Positions 7,789-16,242 of a stretch of DNA of 64,000 bases are shown here, one piece after another. Numbering within the stretch: position 1 is the first letter of the stretch; each line of letters starts with the position of its first letter. A model generated the notes under the pieces. That model was not told where the DNA came from and made no database searches. It saw only the letters and a list, made by a program, of their open reading frames with translations. A program made the translations under genes and the position numbers. Source of the stretch: CAYRYU01 sp964428355 (GTDB lineage Bacteria > Muiribacteriota > Ozemobacteria > Ozemobacterales > Ozemobacteraceae); NCBI GenBank assembly GCA_964428355.1, contig CAYRYU010000012.1, forward strand, positions 1 through 64,000, given 5' to 3'.

Positions 7789-10700
7789 TCATTTCCACAA
7801 CCAGGGGCAGGGACTACGGTCCGGGTCGGCGCAGCGCAGAAAGAGCGCCCCGATTCCCGAAAGTCCCCGGAACAGGCTGGTGGAAGGAAGCCGGGAACCC
7901 CCATCATCTGGAAGATTGAACCTTCCGTCGTTGGCGTCCCGGCGGAGGAGCATCCGTTCGATACCCGAAAAGGCGAGGTCCTCCCAATCGGGGCGGCCAC
8001 AACGCCTGCCTGCCTCGAAAAGGAATGACAGCCGGCCCGCTTCCCCGCAGCAGACGTGATCGAAAGGAAGGGCAATCTCCGCGATCGCTTTGACGGCGGG
8101 CTCGATATCACACCAGGCATCCTCGCGTTCCGACATAAGAAGCCGGGAAAACCCGATTCCCGTCGCGCCGTGGCACCAATGGTACAGGAAGGAAGGTGAG
8201 GTGTCCGTGCTGCCGTTGGCGAGCCAGTTTCCCGCGTCCTGCCTGAACAGGGACCTTTCGAAGGCGATTGCGCCGTCAACCGCCTCCTTGAAATCGGTCC
8301 GCCGGAAGTGCCGGGATGCCAGGTGAAGGGCGGCGGCTATCCCGGCCACGCCGTGTCCGAACCCTGAGATCGGTACCGTACCGGTCGTCCGCCAACCGAC
8401 CGTCCCGTTTTCGGCAAGGATGCGGTTTTTTGCGAGATGCTCGGCCGCCTTCTCCGCCATGGCGGCCAGCCCGGCCCATTCGGATGTTTCGGCAAAGGCT
8501 GCCGGAAGGTGCGCCAGGGCGCCGAAAGCGCTCAACACGGTTCCCGCCGCCCCGGTCGTGAGGTCGAAGGAATTGTCCAGGTCTATGGCTTCGGGGGTCA
8601 GCAGGTCACGGAAGATCCAGGCTTCCTCGAGCCAGGATAGGTCTTCAAGTTGGCCGGCGGCGGCGACGATGCAAAAAACGAGCGATCCGAGCCCTTCCGC
8701 CCCGCCGATTCCGAGCTGGGATTCCGGCACGGCATCCTCCAGGAACTCACGGAACCAGGCCAGAGCCCTGCGTGCTGGTTCCCGGAAACGGTCGTCCAGA
8801 GAGGCGAGAGAGGCCAAAAAGAGGGCGATGCCTGCCTGCCCGGAAACCATGAATGGATCAGGGGGATCGAACCTCCGAAACCCGCGGTTGCCCCTGGCCG
8901 GTGGGCCATCAGGGTGATGGGGCCGGCGCGAGAATCCCGCATGCTGCATCCAGGTCAGCGATCCTCGGCGAGTGGGAACCGATTCTTCCAGGATGCGGTT
9001 TCCAACCGACCGCGCTTCCTGGCGCAGACGGCGCTTGAAAGCATCCCGGTTGCCGACAGGGATCACCGCACCGGAAATGGGAGCTCGGGAAGCTGTGTCA
9101 GACACTCCAGTCGGGGGCGCACGCATCGGGTTGCGAAAATGGCAGGACTCGAGGAAAAGCCTGCGGTTTGCAACCTCTCCCCCTTGCAGAAACCGGGTCA
9201 GGCAGACGCCGGCCTCTTCCAGCGGAGAATGTGCGAAACACCCGGGGAGCAGTGTGTTCCCATCGTTTTCCGGATCCAAGAGATCGGTCGCTCCTGCCCT
9301 GACCTCGAACCTCGGGGTATCGAAGCGGTCCAGGGCATCAAGTTCGGCGGTGCACCGTTTGACCAATTTTGCGAATAGATCGGGCGGGGAAGGCACCCTG
9401 AACAACCTCTCGAGAACAAGGGAACGGGCCACACCGGAGCCCATGGCCGCAGGTTCAAGGGACAGGTCCGCAAGGTTCCGGTAGAAGGTGGTGTCTCTCG
9501 CATCGATCCGGCACCGGCCGGCTTCGGGTCCATCCGTCATGGTGCTCCGGGTAGTAATCGAAGGATCCGATCGAAGGGCGGCGGCCATCTCGTCCCAACC
9601 AGCTCTCAGTTCTTCTGGAAACTCCCCGGGATCGTCCCGCAGGGAATCCATGCCTCCGGAGGGGAAAACTCCCGAACCCCCTTCTTGCCACATGGGCGGG
9701 AAACCAGTGGACAGTACCGAGTCGTGGAAAATCGGTTGCTGAACAACCTTTCCCATGCGAGTTGGGGGGCAGGGGAAAAGGGTCTCCATGTCGATGAGCT
9801 GAGGTCCGTCGGCTCCGTCGATCACGTTGGCCCGAGAGAAGCCGGTTGCCCCCAGAGAAGTCAGGAGCGCGGCCAGCCGGCCTGAATGCCTTGCGGCTTC
9901 CTTCCGTAACTGGATTTCCGGGCTTCCCGCGGGGCGCTCGGGAGCGGCCTCCATCCATCCATAGCCCGGGCGAGCCAGGACTCGGGCTGCCCCAAACCGG
10001 CTTTCCGGGATCGCTTTTTCGAAGCGGGAGGAAACTGTCACCCACCACCTCTCCAGGCCAAGGTCCCGGGGTTTGTAGACGATCGCACGGCCGTCGGTGA
10101 ACCGTCCGATCATCACACTTCGCCCCCTGTGGTGGGAATCGGAGAGACCGGCGATGACTTCGGCAAGCGGTCCCGGGTCCCGGTAATCGAGCAGGGCCGC
10201 GATCAGTTCGGCCCGGTCGCGGCCCAACCGGAGCAGGAACTCGACGGAAGCATCGGCCCATTGTCCGACCACGATGGCGGTGAGCCGGGCAAGGCCGGGA
10301 AAATCCGCAAGGATCTGAAGGCGGCCTCTCGATTGGAGCCAGGTCTCGAATCTTCCATCGCTGCGCGGCTGCGGGTTCTCTTCCGAAATGATGGTTCGAT
10401 CCGATGCCTGGGGTTTCCCGGCCCAGGCATCGTATCGAACCATGATCGAGGGGCCGGCGATCCGGCCCAAGCGCCTCGCGAGCCATGTTGCAAGCCCAGC
10501 CCGGACGCCCGGTCCTGAATCCAGGCCGGAACTCTCCAGGCGTCTGTCGAGCAGGCGGCATGCCCAGCCGATGATCGGGCGAAGCCATACCAGGACGGGA
10601 CCGGGGGCGGTGTCGGTTGCCAGCTCGATTTCGGTTGAATCATCCGCTGCGGGATCTCTCCTGAGCTCATCGACCAGATCGGAAAGGAGGGCTGCCCAGG

Positions 10701-11097
10701 TTGGAAGGTGCGGGGGTCGGTGAAGGGTGACCCTGGCAACCGCCTTCCATGCGGTATCTTCAGAAAGGCCCAGGGCGGAAAGCCGTGCGCGGAATCGCCC
10801 GGGATCAGCATCACCGACGAGGAGTCTCCATTCAGCCAGACTCCCGGCTTCCACCTCACCGGGGGGCAGCGGCTGGAAGGCAGGTCCAAGCCTCTCTGCA
10901 AGGCTGGCCCCCCGTTCGATGAGGTCACGGAGGAAAGCGTCGTCAAACACGGGGTGTCCACCGCTTTTTGGAGATTGCCCATCTCCCGCCCCGGATCCAG
11001 CTTTCAGGAACTCAGCGGCCATTCCGTCTCGATGCCGGAAAAATGGTTCGCCGGGGCGACGTAAATCCCCCATCGGCGTCCGAACCGGGTCCCCCAT
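7789..11097 (-). CDS. Class II lanthipeptide synthetase (LanM) with altered kinase site
   Basis: The 1102-residue length and order match LanM: a DUF4135 dehydratase (about 100-650) and a LanC-like cyclase (about 745-1100). LanM enzymes phosphorylate and eliminate Ser/Thr in a precursor, then add Cys to form lanthionines. Dehydratase motifs are SDSHHRGRSV (D320, H322), IVYKPRD (K342), LIDMETLF (D436) and RIDARDT (R530, T536). The usual D-x-H-x-E-N is TGFSRAN, so Asp and His are Gly419 and Ser421 and only Asn424 remains. Cyclase motifs are FGHGVAG, HWCHG (C975) and HVCCGEAGR (C1016, C1017), the CCG zinc-site type of ProcM-like enzymes. The start is uncertain (11097, 11073 or 11022). A TGG-TATATT box lies at 11173-11178 on this strand. 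No precursor, protease or exporter gene is adjacent. Confidence 0.9.
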   Translation of the reverse strand: MGDPVRTPMGDLRRPGEPFFRHRDGMAAEFLKAGSGAGDGQSPKSGGHPVFDDAFLRDLIERGASLAERLGPAFQPLPPGEVEAGSLAEWRLLVGDADPGRFRARLSALGLSEDTAWKAVARVTLHRPPHLPTWAALLSDLVDELRRDPAADDSTEIELATDTAPGPVLVWLRPIIGWACRLLDRRLESSGLDSGPGVRAGLATWLARRLGRIAGPSIMVRYDAWAGKPQASDRTIISEENPQPRSDGRFETWLQSRGRLQILADFPGLARLTAIVVGQWADASVEFLLRLGRDRAELIAALLDYRDPGPLAEVIAGLSDSHHRGRSVMIGRFTDGRAIVYKPRDLGLERWWVTVSSRFEKAIPESRFGAARVLARPGYGWMEAAPERPAGSPEIQLRKEAARHSGRLAALLTSLGATGFSRANVIDGADGPQLIDMETLFPCPPTRMGKVVQQPIFHDSVLSTGFPPMWQEGGSGVFPSGGMDSLRDDPGEFPEELRAGWDEMAAALRSDPSITTRSTMTDGPEAGRCRIDARDTTFYRNLADLSLEPAAMGSGVARSLVLERLFRVPSPPDLFAKLVKRCTAELDALDRFDTPRFEVRAGATDLLDPENDGNTLLPGCFAHSPLEEAGVCLTRFLQGGEVANRRLFLESCHFRNPMRAPPTGVSDTASRAPISGAVIPVGNRDAFKRRLRQEARSVGNRILEESVPTRRGSLTWMQHAGFSRRPHHPDGPPARGNRGFRRFDPPDPFMVSGQAGIALFLASLASLDDRFREPARRALAWFREFLEDAVPESQLGIGGAEGLGSLVFCIVAAAGQLEDLSWLEEAWIFRDLLTPEAIDLDNSFDLTTGAAGTVLSAFGALAHLPAAFAETSEWAGLAAMAEKAAEHLAKNRILAENGTVGWRTTGTVPISGFGHGVAGIAAALHLASRHFRRTDFKEAVDGAIAFERSLFRQDAGNWLANGSTDTSPSFLYHWCHGATGIGFSRLLMSEREDAWCDIEPAVKAIAEIALPFDHVCCGEAGRLSFLFEAGRRCGRPDWEDLAFSGIERMLLRRDANDGRFNLPDDGGSRLPSTSLFRGLSGIGALFLRCADPDRSPCPWLWK

Positions 11098-11299
11098 GCC
11101 GGTTGGGTGGTATCGTCAGATCAGTTTCATGGCTGCCGGAGGCAGACAGGGGTTCGTTCGACATCGCCGCATAATATACCATGGATCCCGGACGCGCGGA
11201 GGTGCGAAACCTTCCCACGAAGAAATACCCTGAGTTTCATCGATTTCTCCGGCGATTCGCAATGGATTTTCGTGCTTTTCGTGAAGGACTGCCAGGGGC

Positions 11300-14200
11300 T
11301 CAATAGGAGAAGGAGGTCACGCTTCCAGACAAGGTCACGTTCTTTCTCAAGGTTCCCCCGGAGTAGGTTCCACCTGTGAAGAGGCCGTTGTTCTGTGTTC
11401 CCGTGGAAGAGCCTCCCGTGTAAACCTGGTAGGATCCTCCATTGGCGAGGGTGGGCGCGGAGAAGACCACGTAGTAGCAGTTGCGGACGGGTTGGAAGGT
11501 TACCAGGCTGTTTCCCGAGCTATCCTGGAGGTTGAAGATGGTCGAGGCCGGGAGATTGGAAGTCGCCATCAACGAGCACTGGGTGGAAGTCTGGCTTGGA
11601 GCCTCGATCATCCTTCCCGCGTTCGGTCCGCAGGCGATGAAGTAGCCGCCGGAGATGCTGAAGGTCCCATTCACGTCGAAAGCAACCTCGGGTTCTCTCG
11701 GAGGTCCCTGAACGATGACGGTCCCACCCGTCATTACGACATTCCCGTTGCTGTCGATTCCGTCTCCGCCCGAAACGTTGATCGCGATCGTCCCTCCGTT
11801 GACATAAAGACAGCTGCCGTCACTTCCCTCTACGTCGTTTCCCATGGTGGGATTGATTCCGTCATCCGAAGCGACGACGCTTGCCGTCCCTCCGTTGAAG
11901 GTGACGTTGGGAGCTTCGATCCCTTCCACCGAGGCCTTGATATCGATGGCTCCACCGTTCTGGGTAATCGACGTTTCGGAATGGATCGCATCGTCGGTGG
12001 AGGAGATGTTGATGGATCCGTTGATAACCGTGATCGCTCCATTGCTGACCATGGTCTTGGGATGGCAGTAGTCCGCATCCTCGCCCCATCCCGAGACGAG
12101 GAATTTCGTTCCGGAGGTGGTCAGGTTGAGCGTCGGCGAGTTCGTCCCGTCGCCGATGGTGATTCCGGCATTCGAGGAAAGGCATTTTCCGCCCGTGTTG
12201 GAAGCGGAAGCGCTGACGGTTCCTCCGAGGATGCTGATGGTCCCGTCCGAAGTGATGCACGTGGCGTTGTAGGAATCGACGGCATTGCCCGTGTTCGTGA
12301 ATGTGGTCCCCGAGCCAGAGCACCCGATGGTAACCGATCCAGACGTCATCGAGAAGCCGCCGTCACCTGAGATTCCCTTCCCGCCCGTCCCGCTGTTTGA
12401 AATGGTGACTTCGGCCCCGTTCACGGTCACGCTCGAGGCGCTTTTGATGGCAGTGCAATAAGAGGGGTTGAAGGTGGAAGCGCCGACGTTCTCCAGGACG
12501 ACGTTTCCCTCGGCCGTGACGTTGACCGTCCCTCCGCTCAGGAACATTCCCTGAGTCGATTTGATGGCCTTCGTTCCGGCTCCCCGGACCGTGATTCCGA
12601 GAATCCCTCCGGCGATCGTGAGGGTTCCGTCGCTGTCAAGGCCCTGTGCCCCCGCCTGGGATGTTTCGATCGTGAAGTTCCCGTTGCTGACCGTCATCGC
12701 GCCCCCGCTCTTGATGGCCTTGGGTTCGGAGTAGGTCGCGGTCGTGAAGCCTTCGGTTCCGGAGATCAAGATTCTCTGGCCTGTCGTGGTCACAACGACG
12801 GTTGGGGAGTTCGATCCGTTTCCGAACGAAAGCGTTCCATTGGTCGAAATTCCCTTTCCTCCCTTCCCGGAACTCGATAGATTGAGGGAACCCGCCAGTA
12901 TGGTCATGTTACCGTCTGAAGTAAGACAGGAGGCGGAGTAGGCATCCGCAACTCCTGATGCATTTGTGTAGGTGGCTCCATCCCCGGTCGTGGCGACGTT
13001 GATCGTCCCGCCGGTCACGATCAGCTCCTGCTTCGCGGAAATCCCCTTTCCCCCTGCTCCAGAACAGGTCATTTCGATCGTGGAACCTGAGATGGTGACG
13101 TTGGCGTCCCCTTTGACCCCGGTGCAGTATTCCGGATCGTATCCCTGGCCCGAAGCCTTCAACGCTGCGGCACCGGAGGTTCCGATCGTGATGGTTCCTC
13201 CGCCGAGGTTGATGTGGCCTTTCGCCTTGATCCCCTTGGACTGGTTTCCGCCGACGTTCAGATGAACCGCTCCGCCGGTCACCCCAACCGTTCCTTCCGC
13301 TTTGAGCCCCGCGGAGTCTGGGGCATTGTTCGTGGCAGTCAACGTTCCCGCGGCGATCTCGATGTTCCCTTTCTCGGACTCGATGGAGTCACTGGTGGCG
13401 GTGATGTCGAGAGTACCACCCGACATCGAGATGAGGTCCTGGGCGTGGATTCCATCCTTGACTGCGGAAACCACGGTCATTGATCCCTCGCTGAAAGTGA
13501 TTGCCCCGTCTCCGCAGATGGCGTGTCCGGAGTGGCCGGTCACGGTGAGCGAACCGGTTCCCCTGAACTGGAGATTCCCTTCGCTGAACAGGGTTCCCTT
13601 CTGGTCTTCGGTGCTTGCACCATAAGGTGTTCCGTCGGCAAAAGTGTTCGTCGTCCCGGGGGAAAGCACCAGTTGGCATCTTTTTGCGGATTGGATGTTG
13701 AGCGCAGGGCCATCCGGGTTGGTGATCGCGACTCCGTTCAGATTCAAGGTGAAGTCGCTCGAACTGTAGATCTTGAAAGAACCGTCAGTGGTGGTTCCTT
13801 TCAGGTTGTACTTCACCTCATCCCCCGCAAGGATCGAGTTGACGGTAACCTCAGCCCCTGACGTAGTGACTTCGATCCCGTTCCCCGAGTATGGATTGTC
13901 GACATCGACGACGTTTCCAGAGAAGGTGACCGTAACCGACCCCGACTTGTAATACGATCCCTTCAGGGTCGCCGATGCGAGTATGTGGCCGGAAATGCGG
14001 TTGGACAACGTTTGGCTGGCAAGCCCCGTCTCGCCGTTCAGACCCGTGTCAAGAGCGAAAATGGTGAAGAGGTAGTTGTGGGTGGTCCCCACGGGGGGAT
14101 TGGGACCCGCGTACCCGATCTCCCCGAAATCGTTGATACCCTGTCTCATGCCGTCGGAAAGGGATTCAAGAGTCGCGACTCCGCCCTTCAATTGAGACGT

Positions 14201-15925
14201 GGATGTCGGGATGTCATAGATCAACCAGTGCGTGAAGCTGCCTCCCGTAGCATCAAGGTCGGAACACGTGATCGCGAGGCTCTTCGCATCTGCCGGGACC
14301 CCCGTCCAGAAAAGGTTCGGGGAGTTGCCGGTCGATCCGGCACAGTATTCCGGGATCGACCCGCCTTGGGAGAAGTCGCTGCTGAACAGCTTCATCGTCG
14401 TCGACGCCAACGGAACCACGCCCACAACCTTTGACGGAGTCGCTGCAGCACCGCTCTGGTCGTATGGCACGACAAGATAACGGTAGGTCAGGTCAGGGGT
14501 GAGACCTGCATGGAGGTGGGGGGAACCAGCATTCTGGATGATCCCCGTGAAGCTTCCCGTGGTCAAGCCGGGGGAGTCGGACCAGAAAATCGAGTATGAC
14601 CAGGTGCCGGGAAGGTTGTCCCAGCCGATCGTGGCGCAACCGACGCCCGCAACGGCCCAGATTCCGACGCGCTGGGGAGTCGAGACTCCGGTTGCGGTCC
14701 CGTCGGCGGGATCCATTCGAAAGCTCTCGAGAAGACCGCTCGAGGAGTCGAGGAGGAGCGAGTAGATCAGGCCGTTTCCGACCTGGGTGAAGTCCAGGAA
14801 CCTGACGAGAGAACCATCTCCGGTTCCAGAGCCGAGGAGAAAGCGGTGCGCCCAACCCGCGGAAAAGGATGAGAAGTTGGTCGAGTTCACCCAGTTGTTG
14901 CCCGAGCCGTTCCAGCTTACGACGAGGGGGTAACCCCCCAACGTTCCGCCGACCATCAGGCCGCCCCCCGGCAGAAGGGCGGTGGGACCGCACTCCCCCT
15001 CGATTACCAGTGAAGCCGTGGTCTCGCCGGAGGCCAGGTCGAGCTTCGAGATTCCGAAACGCGTTCCGTCATCCGCTTGCCAGGCGACGAAGGCGAATGT
15101 CCCGAAACCCTGACGGACGATTCTCGAGAACAAACACGTCTTTTGACTTGCCCCGGACGGTGTGGTCGCCACCTGGGCAACCGTTTTCGTCCAGGTGTTT
15201 TTCCCAGAAGCCGAGAGGGTCGAATTCAGCGAATCCAGCTCGAGCCTGGTGTAATCGGCCTGGGGGAGGTTGGCGGCGACGAAACTGTCATACACCTTCT
15301 GCGGGGTGTCCACGGCAGGGATTCCCGAAAGGAGTCTCGCTCCCGAGGACTCGAGCAGTGAAACCACCCTGAGAAGGGATGTCTTCAAGAGTTCGGGGGA
15401 GTTCCATATCTCTCGGAGTGCTGCGGCCAGGATATCGCATCGGTCGCCGCATCCCTTGGGGACGACCTGGAGGACGTTGTCCCCCATCGAAAGATCCAGT
15501 GCCCCGTGGAAATCAGTCTTCCCTCCTAGAGAGCCGCCTTCGATCACCATTTCCCCGAGGCAGGTCGCGGCAGGGATTCCGGAAAAGCTGATCTGGACGC
15601 TTCCGTCAACGGCTTCGACGGTCTTCGAAAGAACCCGGACGGGAGTGGAGTCGCCTGGCTGGAGGAGTACCAGACGGAAAGTCACTGTCGGACTCGACCC
15701 GGTCGAAGCCAGGATTGAGCTGGCGATCCGGGAGGTCTTGACTCCCGACGCGGTCGTGGTCGGAATCAACGCCTGAACGGTGACGTTGGCCGTACCGTCG
15801 GTCGTGGTTTCCGAGACGATCGGACCGACCTCCGAGCTTCCGAGGCCCAGAAAGCGGCAACTGGAGAACCAGATGGCGGCGAATCCAAAAACCGCAAGAA
15901 AAGCGACCAGGCGAAAAGTCTTCAT
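11300..15925 (-). CDS. Giant lipoprotein: YbhB/PEBP domain fused to a Cthe_2159-type beta-helix
   Basis: A 1541-residue protein with a signal peptide and lipobox-like FSSC (Cys23), so probably lipid-anchored outside the cytoplasm. Residues about 40-500 form an unrecognised region ending in a fibronectin-III-like module (QRVGIWAVAGVGCATIGWDN). Residues about 510-658 are a YbhB/YbcL-type PEBP domain (LFSSDFSQGGSIPEYCAG, FTHWLIYDIP, YLFTIFALDT). From about 660 on, repeated SGGT/NGTI/ITGGT turns with GIKAK, GISAK and GIDSNG strings form a long right-handed beta-helix of the DUF4353/Cthe_2159 carbohydrate-binding type. Several segments (YCTGVKGDANVTISGS, YCTAIKSASSVTVNGAE) are internal duplications. 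It is probably a surface polysaccharide-binding protein, with a GH30 hydrolase divergently encoded next to it. Confidence 0.75.
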   Translation of the reverse strand: MKTFRLVAFLAVFGFAAIWFSSCRFLGLGSSEVGPIVSETTTDGTANVTVQALIPTTTASGVKTSRIASSILASTGSSPTVTFRLVLLQPGDSTPVRVLSKTVEAVDGSVQISFSGIPAATCLGEMVIEGGSLGGKTDFHGALDLSMGDNVLQVVPKGCGDRCDILAAALREIWNSPELLKTSLLRVVSLLESSGARLLSGIPAVDTPQKVYDSFVAANLPQADYTRLELDSLNSTLSASGKNTWTKTVAQVATTPSGASQKTCLFSRIVRQGFGTFAFVAWQADDGTRFGISKLDLASGETTASLVIEGECGPTALLPGGGLMVGGTLGGYPLVVSWNGSGNNWVNSTNFSSFSAGWAHRFLLGSGTGDGSLVRFLDFTQVGNGLIYSLLLDSSSGLLESFRMDPADGTATGVSTPQRVGIWAVAGVGCATIGWDNLPGTWSYSIFWSDSPGLTTGSFTGIIQNAGSPHLHAGLTPDLTYRYLVVPYDQSGAAATPSKVVGVVPLASTTMKLFSSDFSQGGSIPEYCAGSTGNSPNLFWTGVPADAKSLAITCSDLDATGGSFTHWLIYDIPTSTSQLKGGVATLESLSDGMRQGINDFGEIGYAGPNPPVGTTHNYLFTIFALDTGLNGETGLASQTLSNRISGHILASATLKGSYYKSGSVTVTFSGNVVDVDNPYSGNGIEVTTSGAEVTVNSILAGDEVKYNLKGTTTDGSFKIYSSSDFTLNLNGVAITNPDGPALNIQSAKRCQLVLSPGTTNTFADGTPYGASTEDQKGTLFSEGNLQFRGTGSLTVTGHSGHAICGDGAITFSEGSMTVVSAVKDGIHAQDLISMSGGTLDITATSDSIESEKGNIEIAAGTLTATNNAPDSAGLKAEGTVGVTGGAVHLNVGGNQSKGIKAKGHINLGGGTITIGTSGAAALKASGQGYDPEYCTGVKGDANVTISGSTIEMTCSGAGGKGISAKQELIVTGGTINVATTGDGATYTNASGVADAYSASCLTSDGNMTILAGSLNLSSSGKGGKGISTNGTLSFGNGSNSPTVVVTTTGQRILISGTEGFTTATYSEPKAIKSGGAMTVSNGNFTIETSQAGAQGLDSDGTLTIAGGILGITVRGAGTKAIKSTQGMFLSGGTVNVTAEGNVVLENVGASTFNPSYCTAIKSASSVTVNGAEVTISNSGTGGKGISGDGGFSMTSGSVTIGCSGSGTTFTNTGNAVDSYNATCITSDGTISILGGTVSASASNTGGKCLSSNAGITIGDGTNSPTLNLTTSGTKFLVSGWGEDADYCHPKTMVSNGAITVINGSINISSTDDAIHSETSITQNGGAIDIKASVEGIEAPNVTFNGGTASVVASDDGINPTMGNDVEGSDGSCLYVNGGTIAINVSGGDGIDSNGNVVMTGGTVIVQGPPREPEVAFDVNGTFSISGGYFIACGPNAGRMIEAPSQTSTQCSLMATSNLPASTIFNLQDSSGNSLVTFQPVRNCYYVVFSAPTLANGGSYQVYTGGSSTGTQNNGLFTGGTYSGGTLRKNVTLSGSVTSFSY

Positions 15926-16101
15926 TCAACCCTCCCGTTCGAACTAAGCGATTATTGCAGGGGAGGCAGGCCCATTACACGAAAATAATCCTTAAGTTTC
16001 GAAAGGTTTCCTTAAGTGAGTCATGCCTGCAAGGACATCGCCCGTCGGGCCAAGGGCGGGCCATCCGTGGCCCCGGCCCGACACTGCCGCATCCTGCGGT
16101 T

Positions 16102-16148
16102 CGTCCTGGCTGTTCGGGCACATTCGCCCCCTCGTGGGGCTCCTCAAC
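16102..16148 (+). repeat. REP-like dispersed palindromic repeat, copy 1
   Basis: About 46 bp centred on a GCCCC-(5 nt)-GGGGC stem, with TTCGGGCACATTCGCCCC to the left. Around 40 of 45 positions match, in opposite orientation, the sequence at 62023-62067. Both copies are intergenic. Confidence 0.7.
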
Positions 16149-16174
16149 TCGGACCCGCAATCCCCGCTCAGGCG

Positions 16175-16183
16175 TGCTATAAT
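16175..16183 (+). promoter_or_regulatory. Extended -10 box upstream of the GH30 gene
   Basis: TGC-TATAAT, 59 nt before the chosen ATG at 16243. No good -35 is evident, as is common for extended -10 promoters. Confidence 0.5.
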
Positions 16184-16242
16184 TGTTCAAGACAGGTGCT
16201 TCCGGGTATCTCGGGGAAGGTTTGATGGGCAGGAGGACTGAT

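Larger units (their letters stand above)
15926..16242. other. Divergent intergenic region with a dispersed repeat
   Basis: 317 bp between the divergent beta-helix and GH30 genes. It holds the dispersed palindromic repeat at 16102-16148, a second GC-rich inverted-repeat-like stretch at about 16044-16080 (CGGGCC... GGCCCG), and the GH30 promoter at 16175-16183. No convincing gene is present. Confidence 0.6.

Noticed and set aside
11012..11164. A 50-codon frame overlapping the LanM start (MSNEPLSASGSHETDL...)
   Set aside because: It has no cysteine, so it cannot form lanthionines, and most of it lies inside the LanM gene in another frame.
11127..11240. A 37-codon minus-strand frame with two Cys and a GGAG site just upstream of the LanM, as a possible lanthipeptide precursor
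   Set aside because: The would-be leader is basic (MKLRVFLRGKVSHLRASG), has no GG/GA site or acidic character, and the frame runs through the TGG-TATATT promoter-like sequence.
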